Shown here piece by piece: positions 25,530 to 33,473 of a stretch of 64,000 bases of DNA. A program made the position numbers and the translations under genes. Below the pieces are notes generated by a model. It did no database searches. It saw nothing but the letters and a program-made list of their open reading frames with translations, and was not told the DNA's origin. Each line of letters begins with the position of its first letter. Position 1 is the first letter of the stretch. The stretch lies in contig CARBGY010000002.1 of the NCBI GenBank assembly GCA_948945085.1, positions 68,485-132,484 on the forward strand, read 5' to 3'. Source of the stretch: an uncultured Candidatus Saccharibacteria bacterium. GTDB taxonomy: Bacteria > Patescibacteriota > Saccharimonadia > Saccharimonadales > Saccharimonadaceae.

Positions 25530-26786
25530 TTAAAAACCGGGTTTTCCTAGAAGGCGAAACATATTTTTCTTATACGCTTCAACGCCTGGCTGGTCGAAAG
25601 GGTTTATATTGCTAAGTTTAGCAGACAGAGCACAACTTAGTTCAAAGAAATATACTAAAGCTCCAAAAGATTTAGTAGAAAAGTCTGGAATAATGAGCTC
25701 GTCAACCGGTATGCCACCGTCACGGTGAGCTTGGATGGTAGCCTTCATCGCTACTCGGTTGATTTCGTCGAGAGTCCTACCCTCTAAATACTGTAAGCCG
25801 TCTAGGTTTGAAGATAAGTGCGGAATTCTTAATTCCCTTTCTTGGAGCGAACTTATTTGGAAATTTAAAATGGTTTCGAAAATATTTCGACGCCCTTCTT
25901 GAAGATATTGGCCAAGAGAATGAAGATCGGTAGTATAAGTGGTTGCGGCGGGAAAAATTCCTTGACGATGCTTTCCTTCAGATTCGCCAAAAAGTTGTTT
26001 CCACCACTCGGCAAAATAACAAAGCGAGGGCTCAAAGCTAGCTAGAACTTCGACATCAAAATTTTGCTCTAGTAGTTGATGACGAAAAGTAGCATACTCG
26101 GCAGCTGGAAGTTTTTCTGGGGAATTTTGTTGTTCGATGACTTGCTGAAACTCAAGATCGGCGCCAGCTAACAACTCATCAATTTCAATGCCTGCCACAG
26201 CAAGTGGTAATAAACCTACAGAACTTAAAACTGAGTAACGACCACCAATGTTATCTGGCACAATGAATCGATTATAACCACAGGAGACGGCTTCTTCATA
26301 GAGTGCGCCTTTTTTAGAATCAGTGGTTGCATAAATGCGTTTGTGATAGTTGTCACCGTATTTCTGGATTAACTTTTCTTTTAACATGCGGAAAGCTATG
26401 GCTGGTTCGATGGTAGTACCAGATTTGGAAATAATGTTAATCGAAAAATCTGCATCGCCGAGTACATTAAGTACATTAATCAGCTCGCGTGAGCTTAGTG
26501 AGCTACCAGCATAAAGGATTTTGGTTCGGCTATCAGGATGCAATGCCTCAATGAGGGCGCGATGACCAAGATAAGAACCTCCGATGCCAATACAGACAAG
26601 AAACTTAGAAGTGGATTGGATTTCTTTAGAACAGGATTTAATTTTTTGAAGCTCATCATGGCGGTTTACTTGTGGTAAAGCAAACCAGCCACCCATAGGG
26701 TCAGTTTTAATCTCTTGTAAGTAGGTAGTAATTCGCTCTGAATCAACTTGATAATCTTGTTCAGAATTAGAGCGAAACTCGATCAT
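25530..26786 (-). CDS. pgi: Glucose-6-phosphate isomerase
   Basis: Interconverts glucose 6- and fructose 6-phosphate. At 418 residues it belongs to the shorter bacterial form. Signatures: Gly-Ile-Gly-Gly-Ser-Tyr-Leu-Gly, Ile-Ser-Lys-Ser-Gly-Thr-Thr-Ile-Glu-Pro, Gly-Gly-Arg-Tyr-Ser-Val-Leu-Ser, and Asp-Leu-His-Ser-Leu-Gly-Gln-Tyr with Gln-Glu-Gly-Arg. It lies 13 bp downstream of the pilin gene on the same strand and is probably cotranscribed with it. Its product feeds the phosphoketolase and glycolytic steps encoded nearby. Confidence 0.95.
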   Translation of the reverse strand: MIEFRSNSEQDYQVDSERITTYLQEIKTDPMGGWFALPQVNRHDELQKIKSCSKEIQSTSKFLVCIGIGGSYLGHRALIEALHPDSRTKILYAGSSLSSRELINVLNVLGDADFSINIISKSGTTIEPAIAFRMLKEKLIQKYGDNYHKRIYATTDSKKGALYEEAVSCGYNRFIVPDNIGGRYSVLSSVGLLPLAVAGIEIDELLAGADLEFQQVIEQQNSPEKLPAAEYATFRHQLLEQNFDVEVLASFEPSLCYFAEWWKQLFGESEGKHRQGIFPAATTYTTDLHSLGQYLQEGRRNIFETILNFQISSLQERELRIPHLSSNLDGLQYLEGRTLDEINRVAMKATIQAHRDGGIPVDELIIPDFSTKSFGALVYFFELSCALSAKLSNINPFDQPGVEAYKKNMFRLLGKPGF

Positions 26787-26799
26787 TGATATAACCTAC

Positions 26800-27192
26800 T
26801 TAGCGTTTACTCTTTTTAATGAATACACTTTCCTTCTCGAGTTCGGCTCGGAGTGTGAATTCGCGGCATTGATTTTTATCATTACAATTTGCGACCTCAT
26901 AGCTATACGAACTACCGTCAATACCGAGATTTGTACCAAATGGGTCAGTAAATAACTCAGGGTCGATCACAGGCAAAACCTCTTCATTAATTTCAGAAGG
27001 ATAGTACCCATATTTAGGATAATAATATTCTTCTAAGGCGTAGTACATAGCGTTAATTGCGGTTTTGCGAGCATCGTCACGGTCCATAGCTTCAATATTG
27101 GATTTTTGGATGAAGAAGATTACCAAAAGAAGTGACACGAAGGCGCCAACAATCATAAGCTCAAGAACTGTAAAGCCTTTTTTGTCTTTCAT
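26800..27192 (-). CDS. Type IV pilin-like protein
   Basis: A 130-residue prepilin with a class III leader, Met-Lys-Asp-Lys-Lys-Gly-Phe-Thr-Val-Leu-Glu. Cleavage is expected after Gly6, with Glu at mature position +5, followed by about 20 hydrophobic residues. The C-terminal half has Gly-Tyr-Tyr-Pro-Ser-Glu and Pro-Phe-Gly-Thr-Asn, as in PilA-like minor and major pilins, and two Cys (Asn-Cys-Asn-Asp...Gln-Cys) that could form a disulfide. The -10 TATAAT (27199-27204, TGA before it) ends six bases before the ATG, predicting a leaderless mRNA. Lectin-type cassettes C3 and C4 lie directly upstream in the same orientation. Confidence 0.9.
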   Translation of the reverse strand: MKDKKGFTVLELMIVGAFVSLLLVIFFIQKSNIEAMDRDDARKTAINAMYYALEEYYYPKYGYYPSEINEEVLPVIDPELFTDPFGTNLGIDGSSYSYEVANCNDKNQCREFTLRAELEKESVFIKKSKR

Positions 27193-27278
27193 AAGTTTAT
27201 TATATCATAAGTCTCCGACCTAGAAATAATATATTTCTTTATACTACCCTAGCTTCTTCTTAGTCATTCCCCCTTCTT

Positions 27279-27438
27279 CCTCCCATACATTATCCTTCCT
27301 CACGATGAGATATCTCTATATTCCTTCTCTATTCTCCCTCCCATACATTATCTTCCTCACGGTGGACCGCTTCTCATCTAAAGAATCGAAGACGGTCCAG
27401 CCCGATGAAGATTAGTTCGTCAGATAATGTATGGGAGG
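27279..27438. repeat. Direct and inverted copies of a 16-bp sequence
   Basis: CCTCCCATACATTATC occurs at 27279-27294 and 27337-27352, followed in both by a CTTCCTCAC-type sequence. It recurs inverted at 27423-27438. The two direct copies are 58 bp apart. The inverted copies would allow a long stem-loop over 27279-27438. No gene lies here. Confidence 0.75.
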
Positions 27439-27504
27439 GAGAAGGGAGGAGTAAGAAAAGGAGAAGGGAGGAGTAAGAAAAGGAGAAGGGAGGAGTAAGA
27501 AAAG
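27439..27504. repeat. Three perfect 22-bp tandem repeats
   Basis: Three identical purine-only-rich 22-mers (each GAGAAGGGAGGAG followed by TAAGAAAAG) at 27439, 27461 and 27483, then a degenerate partial unit. On the minus strand they extend the reading frame of cassette C3 into a run of Leu, Phe, Ser and Pro, so the copy number would alter that tail. The tract is purine on one strand and pyrimidine on the other. Confidence 0.85.
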
Positions 27505-27534
27505 GAGAAAGAGAAAGAATGGGGAGAAAAAGAC

Positions 27535-27742
27535 GATGCAGCGCACCGAGAAACCGTAGAAGCGAGGGTCGTAGTAAGACTGGTAGACGTTAGTACTATT
27601 GAAATAAAGGTTGTACACATACGTAGCATTAGGATAAGTAGTAGCTGACCAGTATCCGCTATTGCTGCCCGCGCTCCTCAATGAACCAGTATGTAGAAGG
27701 ACGTTCCCGCCGCGTACATAATATAAGGGACTGGCTGCGGTG
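27535..27742 (-). pseudogene. Silent lectin/FISUMP-like cassette C3 (SVRCI type)
   Basis: On the minus strand an open frame starts just after TAA with Thr-Ala-Ala-Ser-Pro-Leu-Tyr-Tyr-Val-Arg-Gly-Gly. It runs through Gly-Ser-Leu-Arg-Ser-Ala-Gly and Gly-Tyr-Trp-Ser-Ala-Thr-Thr-Tyr, and ends Gly-Phe-Ser-Val-Arg-Cys-Ile before entering the 22-bp repeats (stop at 27412). No start codon, ribosome binding site or gene body precedes it. This is the C-terminal half of a FISUMP/C-type-lectin-like domain. It is the close partner of C7 at 48.8 kb: invariant framework codons are identical, while scattered Asn/Tyr/Ser/Asp/His codons differ. Confidence 0.8.
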
Positions 27743-27788
27743 AATGTTTATGTATATATGTATTATATAGAATATGTATGATAAATAG

Positions 27789-27842
27789 GATAAGTTATAA
27801 GAGAAATGACCTTGATTAAGGTTATTTCTCTTATAACTTATC
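27789..27842. repeat. Near-perfect 24-bp inverted repeat between cassettes C3 and C4
   Basis: Arms 27789-27812 and 27819-27842 are complementary at 23 of 24 positions (the exception is a possible G-U), around a six-base loop TGATTA. The structure follows the conserved 3' flank of C4 directly. It could be a transcription terminator for C4 or a recombination or protein-binding site; no T-run follows on the minus strand. Confidence 0.85.
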
Positions 27843-27872
27843 TAATCCACATATCATACATAATATATATGA

Positions 27873-28104
27873 TTAGTATGCTAGACAGCGGATGGGGAAG
27901 CCATTAAAGCGATTCGCCGGTCCATGAGAAGGAGATAGTTCAGTATCGGCTACTTCTATAGCGTAAGCTCCTAGTATGCTACCACCAAAAGCGCTATTGG
28001 CTGTTATGCGAGAATCACTATAGCTATGGGCGCCCAGTGTACGTATCGCCCTAGCAGCTGGCGCAGAATATCCGCTACGGACGAAAAAATTGATCCACCA
28101 TTTG
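27873..28104 (-). pseudogene. Silent lectin/FISUMP-like cassette C4 (PIRCL type), uninterrupted
   Basis: The best-preserved PIRCL-type cassette. On the minus strand it reads Phe-Phe-Val-Arg-Ser-Gly-Tyr and runs without interruption to Ser-Pro-Ser-His-Gly-Pro, Asn-Gly-Phe-Pro-Ile-Arg-Cys-Leu-Ala-Tyr and TAA. Upstream the frame meets TGA with no ATG in between, so it cannot be expressed alone. The 3' flank (27842-27885) matches about 45 bp downstream of C2. The tRNA-Met gene begins 19 bp upstream of it. Confidence 0.78.
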
Positions 28105-28122
28105 TGTATGTTGAATCAATTT

Positions 28123-28199
28123 TGGTAGTACCGACTGGGTTTGAACCAGTGACCTTGGGCTTATGAGTCCCACGCTCTAACCAACTGAGCTACGGTACC
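28123..28199 (-). tRNA. tRNA-Met (anticodon CAU)
   Basis: Acceptor GGTACCG pairs with CGGTACT, followed by encoded ACCA. The anticodon loop is CTCATAA, with the D-loop TCAGTTGGTTAGA and T-loop GTTCAAA typical. The anticodon stem lacks the three consecutive G-C pairs of an initiator, so this is probably the elongator. A lysidine-modified tRNA-Ile2 cannot be excluded. Confidence 0.93.
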
Positions 28200-28303
28200 A
28201 GATTTACTGATAGAAGGAACAGGAAACTTTGCTGTGTTAGGGATCCGGTCTACCTTCTCGATGAAAAAGTTTTCGTAAGACCTAAAGGTCTTCCAAAACC
28301 TTC

Positions 28304-28390
28304 TGGCGGAAGGGACAGGATTCGAACCTGCGAAGCTATTAACTTGCCGGTTTTCAAGACCGGTGCCATCAACCACTCGGCCACCCTTCC
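28304..28390 (-). tRNA. tRNA-Ser (anticodon UGA)
   Basis: Acceptor GGAAGGG/CCCTTCC with discriminator G and encoded CCA, anticodon loop CTTGAAA, and a long variable arm (class II), as expected for serine. Confidence 0.95.
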
Positions 28391-28451
28391 GTTTTTCATT
28401 ATAGCATAGCTTTTCTTTCCTGACAATCTTGAACTCGTTTTTTAGGTCCTC

Positions 28452-28670
28452 TTCGTCCGTAGCGGTATGCTCTTCATTCGACAGGGTAGTGTTCGTCATA
28501 TTGGTCGTAGTGTTAATATCTGGTCAGATATCGTCGCTATGTTTTATAGTGTATCTGCTTCTAATAATGGTGCTTCCGCCGAAGTCTACAATTTTGGCGC
28601 CCCCCTACTAATGTACTTACCTCATATGAACCAGATAATTGCTACTATGCTTTTCCCATCCGCTGTCTAA
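28452..28670 (+). pseudogene. Silent lectin/FISUMP-like cassette C5 (PIRCL type), frameshifted
   Basis: Starts Phe-Val-Arg-Ser-Gly, passes Gly-Ala-Ser-Ala-Glu-Val-Tyr-Asn-Phe-Gly-Ala and then meets a run of six C (28600-28605). After it the frame of the family continues with Pro-Pro-Thr-Asn-Val-Leu-Thr-Ser-Tyr and ends Phe-Pro-Ile-Arg-Cys-Leu, but in another frame. The unshifted frame stops at 28670. It lies between tRNA-Ser and yebC, has no start signal or body, and ends in the shared CCCATCCGCTGTCTA. Confidence 0.72.
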
Positions 28671-28805
28671 ATGTATAAATTAAAATAAATATAATATCTA
28701 AGTAAGACAAAAAGTAGTTAGATTAACAAAAAGCCTGCCTCTTTTATTGTCCATGATGTCAACTTTTACAATCCCGATAAGAAGAATAGTAGCGATATTA
28801 ATTAT

Positions 28806-29507
28806 CTACTCAGCATTAGTATGAACGGCGGTAACGTCGTCAAGGTCATCAAGAGCATCCAACAAGCGGCTAAGTTTCTCGCCATCATCGTCAGCAACGG
28901 AGATGACGGAAGTAGGAATATAACGTAGTTCGGCAGTATTAACAGTAAGACCAGCTTCGATTAAGGTTTGGCGAACCTTCATTAAATCGTTAGGAGCAGT
29001 AATAATCTCGAGACCATCGTCACCTTCTTCTACGTCTTCGGCGCCACTATCAAGCACTGTCATCATAGCATCCTCACCAGTTTCTCCAATTTCGATGTAG
29101 CCCTTACGCGCGAATTGAAACATGACCGATCCAGGATCGGCCATTCGACCGCCGTTTTTATTGAGGGTATTGCGAACTTCTGGCATAGTGCGGTTCTTAT
29201 TGTCGGTTGCAACCTCAATAATAATGCCAACCCCTCCAGGGCCGTAACCTTCATAGGTTTCCTCGTTCAGGGCAGCTGCAGATTTGTCGGAGACTCGTGC
29301 AATTGCGCGCTCGATATTGGCCTTTGGCATGTTGGCCTGGCGAGCTTTTTCAAGCATCATGGCGAGAGATGGGTTCATATTAGGGTCGGCGCCGGAACGA
29401 GCAGCAATGGCAATTTGGTTAGCGATTTTAGTAAATAGCGCTCCGCGTTTTGCGTCAACGACGGCCTTTTGGCGTTTTGTGGTGGCCCACTTGCTGTGTC
29501 CAGACAT
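28806..29507 (-). CDS. yebC: YebC/PmpR family protein
   Basis: A 233-residue member of the YebC (TACO1) family, described as transcriptional regulators and, more recently, as ribosome-associated factors that help translation of proline-rich stretches. It has the hallmark Met-Ser-Gly-His-Ser-Lys-Trp-Ala-Thr-Thr-Lys-Arg-Gln-Lys, Tyr-Glu-Gly-Tyr-Gly-Pro-Gly-Gly-Val-Gly and Asn-Arg-Thr-Met-Pro-Glu-Val-Arg. Length is normal. GGAGATG precedes the ATG. It is monocistronic. Confidence 0.96.
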   Translation of the reverse strand: MSGHSKWATTKRQKAVVDAKRGALFTKIANQIAIAARSGADPNMNPSLAMMLEKARQANMPKANIERAIARVSDKSAAALNEETYEGYGPGGVGIIIEVATDNKNRTMPEVRNTLNKNGGRMADPGSVMFQFARKGYIEIGETGEDAMMTVLDSGAEDVEEGDDGLEIITAPNDLMKVRQTLIEAGLTVNTAELRYIPTSVISVADDDGEKLSRLLDALDDLDDVTAVHTNAE

Positions 29508-29611
29508 AAGTACATCTCCTATTGCGCCTCGTTTATTAATAACTTCGACGCTTTATTATTATATAAAATTTGCTTTTATATTAACACAAAAATAAGTTTT
29601 CTGCTAGATAA

Positions 29612-29698
29612 TGGTCCCCGGAACAGGGGTTGAACCTGCACTCGATTGCTCGAACTAGCACCTGAAGCTAGCGCGTCTGCCAATTCCGCCATCCGGGG
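29612..29698 (-). tRNA. tRNA-Leu (anticodon CAG)
   Basis: Acceptor CCCCGGA/TCCGGGG with encoded ACCA, anticodon loop TTCAGGT, and a long variable arm (class II). Confidence 0.95.
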
Positions 29699-29769
29699 TA
29701 ACTTTCTTATTTTAACACAAAATGCCCCTAATCGGTAGGGGTATTTTGGGCTAGCAATTGTGTTTAGAT

Positions 29770-31671
29770 TTAGTGCAGCTTTACGCTAGCAGGTAGTTTA
29801 GCGTCTCGCAAAATCGGCTCAAGGTCTTTTTCCTCAAGGGTTTCCTGCTTCAGGAGAGCCTCAGCAAGTTTATCAAGAATGGGCTTATTAGCTTTAAGAA
29901 CAGCCTCTGCACGCAAAGCCGCTTCGTCAGAAAGAGTTTTAACTTCTTGATCGATTAGCTCGGCAGTTTTCTCGGAATATGGTTTACCGGTGGCGATAGT
30001 ATAATAGCCCATATCTCCTTCAGGGAACACGAGGTTACGAGTCTGTTTACCCATCCCCTCTTCGACAATCATTTCCTTACTAAGTTCGGCAACATGCTTA
30101 AGATCGGACGAAGCTCCGGTAGTAACAGCATCTTCGCCGAAAATGAGTTTTTCAGCAATACGACCACCCATTGCTCGAGCAAGAATGTCTTTTAACTCAT
30201 AAATACTTTTGTAGCTACGGTCTTCTGGAGGAAGGAACCAAGTAACTCCACCAGTATGGCCACGCGGGATAATAGTGACCTTATGAACAGGATCGGAATC
30301 CGGAAGGACATGACCAACAATTGCATGTCCGGCTTCGTGGTAAGCGGTAAGCTTGCGTTCGTTATCGTTCATAACTTTACTCTTGCGTTCAGGGCCAATC
30401 GCAACGCGTTCGAAGGCTTCGGTGAGGTCAGCATTAGTAATTTCCTTGTGACGTTCACGGGCGGCAGTGATTGCGGCTTCGTTAGCAATATTAGCAAGAT
30501 CGGCACCCGAGCTCCCAGCAGTTTTGGCAGCAAGCGCGTCAAGATCCACACTACTATCAATAGGCTTATTCTTAAAATGAACTTTGAGGATTTCGAGTCG
30601 ATCTTTACGTTCTGGCAGGCTAACGTTAATGTGACGGTCGAACCGACCAGGGCGTAATAATGCTTTATCTAACATGTCAACACGGTTAGTAGCAGCGATG
30701 ACAATTACTCCGGAATCATTATCGAAACCATCCATCTCGACGAGAATTTGGTTTAAGGTTTGCTCATCTTCGCGTCCTGCGCCACCACGGGCATCACGTT
30801 TATGAGCGACAGCGTCGATCTCATCGATAAATATAATTGATGGTGCGTTTTTCTTGGCTTTTGCAAATAGGTCACGCACACGAGAGGCACCGACACCGAC
30901 AAACATTTCGGCAAATTCTGAACCAGATATACTGAAGAATGGGACCGAAGCTTCACCAGCGACAGCGCGCGCCATGAGGGTTTTACCAGTACCAGGGTCA
31001 CCAGCTAAGAGAACTCCGCGGGGGATTTTAGCGCCGAGTTTTTCGTATTTTTTAGGTTCTTTAAGAAAATCTACGACCTCTTCTAGGTCTTGCTTGGCGG
31101 CTTCGTTACCAGCAACATCTTTAAAGAGAACTCGTTTTTTGTCTGGACCGTAAAGTTTGGCTTTAGCTTTGCCGAAACCCATTGATTGGTTATTCATCGA
31201 CTGAGCTTGGCGCATCATCGAATTAAAGAAGAAAATGACTATAATAATTGGAATGCCAATAATGGCGATGTCGAGAGCATAATCCCAGAAGCTAGAAACT
31301 TCAGTATATTCGATAATTGGATATTTTGCCTGACAATTAGAGAGCTCTTCGCCATTAAATTCCGCACACTGATCGATTAGGCCTTGCTCGTATAAAGTTC
31401 CTGACGGATCTTTTCTCGAGGTCTGAGTGTAACGATCTTTCCCTTTTAGAGTAATTTTCAGGTTGCTACCTTCAACGGTAATCTTTGCGATGTCCCCATT
31501 TTCATCATTAGCGCGAGCGATTACGCTGGACAGCGGAACTTCTTCAATAGGGCCGTCAGGCGTCATCATTGAAGCCAAAAAGCTACAACACAAGATTGCT
31601 AAAAACAGAAACACGATCCAACGGACAACATTGCTGCCTTTAGCTGGCTGTTTCTTGACGGTTTGTGGCAT
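29770..31671 (-). CDS. ftsH: ATP-dependent zinc metalloprotease FtsH
   Basis: Membrane-anchored AAA+ protease for quality control of membrane and short-lived proteins. Two membrane segments (about residues 16-35 and 131-150) flank a periplasmic domain. The AAA+ module has Gly-Asp-Pro-Gly-Thr-Gly-Lys-Thr (224-231) and Asp-Glu-Ile-Asp (283-286), and the protease has His-Glu-Ala-Gly-His (445-449). At 633 residues it is of usual length. AGGAGGTATC fixes the start at 31671 rather than the longer in-frame extension. It is a separate transcription unit. Confidence 0.97.
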   Translation of the reverse strand: MPQTVKKQPAKGSNVVRWIVFLFLAILCCSFLASMMTPDGPIEEVPLSSVIARANDENGDIAKITVEGSNLKITLKGKDRYTQTSRKDPSGTLYEQGLIDQCAEFNGEELSNCQAKYPIIEYTEVSSFWDYALDIAIIGIPIIIVIFFFNSMMRQAQSMNNQSMGFGKAKAKLYGPDKKRVLFKDVAGNEAAKQDLEEVVDFLKEPKKYEKLGAKIPRGVLLAGDPGTGKTLMARAVAGEASVPFFSISGSEFAEMFVGVGASRVRDLFAKAKKNAPSIIFIDEIDAVAHKRDARGGAGREDEQTLNQILVEMDGFDNDSGVIVIAATNRVDMLDKALLRPGRFDRHINVSLPERKDRLEILKVHFKNKPIDSSVDLDALAAKTAGSSGADLANIANEAAITAARERHKEITNADLTEAFERVAIGPERKSKVMNDNERKLTAYHEAGHAIVGHVLPDSDPVHKVTIIPRGHTGGVTWFLPPEDRSYKSIYELKDILARAMGGRIAEKLIFGEDAVTTGASSDLKHVAELSKEMIVEEGMGKQTRNLVFPEGDMGYYTIATGKPYSEKTAELIDQEVKTLSDEAALRAEAVLKANKPILDKLAEALLKQETLEEKDLEPILRDAKLPASVKLH

Positions 31672-31899
31672 GATACCTCCTGTTAAACGAATAATATGAA
31701 ATTCTAAAAACTCTAGATAATTCCCTGTTTTAGAGTGTATCACGCTTAGAGAGACATGTCAAATAGCCTAAGGGTTGGTAGCGGTTTCTTAAAGGCCTGC
31801 ATTGTGTTTTATGTATTTGATGTTTAAACAGCGACCGGAAAAGTTCAGAAAAATCCCTTTAGCAGTGATATAATGTTTAGAGAGGAAGGAATAAGATAT

Positions 31900-32181
31900 T
31901 TGGCGAAATTGAGAACCTACGTTGTGACGGACGATTTAATGCGAATTGATAATTTAGTGCAAGATTTAGCGTGTCACAATATAATAACAAAAGATGATCT
32001 GCAAGTCACGATGAGTTATTTCCAGACGCGCCTGCCGGCAATATTGACTCCAATTATTATTGCGAAGCTAATGAAAGTTGGTATCACCAGATCACGATAT
32101 AAGGCCGAAACAATATTAGTTGAAGACTTAGCGTATATTTACGTGAATTTTGATAAGTTTCAGGAAAAATTGAAGCAATGA
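31900..32181 (+). CDS. Unidentified small helical protein (93 aa)
   Basis: A TATAAT (31869-31874) overlaps an in-frame ATG at 31873, so that ATG cannot be in the transcript. The TTG at 31900, nine bases after AGGAAGGA, is the likely start. The product is mainly alpha-helical, with Arg-Ile-Asp-Asn-Leu-Val-Gln-Asp-Leu and Ile-Leu-Val-Glu-Asp-Leu-Ala-Tyr segments and no membrane segment. Function unknown. Confidence 0.55.
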   Translation: MAKLRTYVVTDDLMRIDNLVQDLACHNIITKDDLQVTMSYFQTRLPAILTPIIIAKLMKVGITRSRYKAETILVEDLAYIYVNFDKFQEKLKQ

Positions 32182-32334
32182 AATTAGTTTTGTTGCATAG
32201 GACGGAAGTAATGAGATAATATCGGTTGAAGGCAACCATTTCCGGATATGGTAGTATTTTTAGGATACAAGTAACATTAACTTCGAAAATTCTTACCTTC
32301 ACCTCTAGGAGAGTTTGTGGTAGAATGATCTTAT

Positions 32335-32410
32335 CAGGGTGTGGCGCAGTTGGTAGCGCGCGCGGTTCGGGACTGCGAGGTCGTGAGTTCAAGTCTCATC
32401 ACCCTGACCA
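32335..32410 (+). tRNA. tRNA-Pro (anticodon CGG)
   Basis: Acceptor CAGGGTG/CACCCTG with encoded ACCA and anticodon loop TTCGGGA. A TAGAAT -10-like box lies just upstream. Confidence 0.95.
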
Positions 32411-32535
32411 AGTTGGACGTTTTTTGAAAAGTCGTTAAGTTAAATAGTTTGCGTATTGGAATTCTTGGTAATGTAAAACTTTTGACAAGTGCAGATGACT
32501 TAACGATTGTACGCTATGTTTTAAGAAGGAGAAGC

Positions 32536-33114
32536 GTGGAGAAATTTTTAGCAGGATTACAAGGTTTAACTGTTGCATTACCTGTAATTATCTTCTTTTT
32601 TGTGCCAATAGCGTTTTTTATATTTATATACGTTGTTGTCATAAAAGGGCTAAGCGCTCCCTCAAGAAAAAGAGACCTAAATCTGCATACAGAAAAACCG
32701 AGATTGTCATATAAATATCGGGGTAAAACCCATATAATGACGCAACGTGAGGAAAAATTCTTTTTGTTACTAAATGGTATATTTCGAGATAAGTGCTATA
32801 TTATTCCGCAAGTTCATCTATCTGCTTTACTAGAACATCGTATAAAAGGACAGAGCTGGAAAGGCGCATTTTCGCACATTAATGGTAAATCAGTTGATTA
32901 CGTGCTACTTCGTAGTAGAGATTTAAGTGTATTATGTGCGGTTGAGCTTGACGATTCAACTCATAATAAGGCTGAGCGTATAAAGCGAGATCAAGAAGTT
33001 GGATGGATATTGGGACTTGCCAACATTCCGCTAGTGCGCCTGAGAAATCCTGAGAATATGTCGAAACAAGAGATAGTTGATTCTTTTGCAAAAATCATTA
33101 ACAAAACTAATTAA
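32536..33114 (+). CDS. Membrane-anchored DUF2726 (restriction-endonuclease-like) protein
   Basis: A GTG at 32536 preceded by AAGGAG is the likely start, giving 192 residues. One membrane segment (about 12-38) is followed by a domain resembling DUF2726: Gln-Arg-Glu-Glu-Lys-Phe-Phe, Gln-Val-His-Leu-Ser-Ala-Leu, Val-Asp-Tyr-Val-Leu and Cys-Ala-Val-Glu-Leu-Asp-Asp-Ser-Thr-His. The Asp...Glu-Leu-Asp arrangement fits a PD-(D/E)xK nuclease-like fold. Such domains occur beside DNA-processing genes, but the membrane anchor is notable. It lies between two tRNA-Pro genes. Confidence 0.75.
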   Translation: MEKFLAGLQGLTVALPVIIFFFVPIAFFIFIYVVVIKGLSAPSRKRDLNLHTEKPRLSYKYRGKTHIMTQREEKFFLLLNGIFRDKCYIIPQVHLSALLEHRIKGQSWKGAFSHINGKSVDYVLLRSRDLSVLCAVELDDSTHNKAERIKRDQEVGWILGLANIPLVRLRNPENMSKQEIVDSFAKIINKTN

Positions 33115-33336
33115 GCTAACGTTCTTAACCTTTTATTAACTGAAAAAGTTATGTATTATTAATTCTTTCTGGAGCGCGATGATAAAGCTGAATAGATAGA
33201 TTAGCAACAATTGGGAGCCCTGTAAATGCCGTTTTGCAAAACTTTCGAAAATACCCTAGTAAAACTATATTATCTATGATATAATTTGATAGAGTTCAGA
33301 AGTTCTTGTCAGACTTTTGGATATAAATTTACATGT

Positions 33337-33412
33337 CGGGGCGTAGCACAGTTGGTAGCGCACACGGTTTGGGACCGTGAGGTCGCTGGTTCGAGTCCAG
33401 TCGCCCCGACCA
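33337..33412 (+). tRNA. tRNA-Pro (anticodon UGG)
   Basis: Acceptor CGGGGCG/CGCCCCG with encoded ACCA and anticodon loop TTTGGGA. Confidence 0.95.
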
Positions 33413-33473
33413 TCGATTAGTTTTTCACATTTGATAAAATACTGGTCTTTGATTGGATAATGGAGTTAACACA

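Noticed and set aside
27439..27504. CRISPR array
   Set aside because: The 22-bp units are directly adjacent with no spacers, and no cas gene is present.
27412..27681. Functional small protein from the ATG within cassette C3 to the stop at 27412
   Set aside because: The ATG is internal to the domain pattern, has no ribosome binding site, and the tail runs through tandem repeats; it is treated as a silent cassette.
32226..32438. Reading frame across the tRNA-Pro(CGG) gene
   Set aside because: It overlaps a clear tRNA and has no initiation signals.
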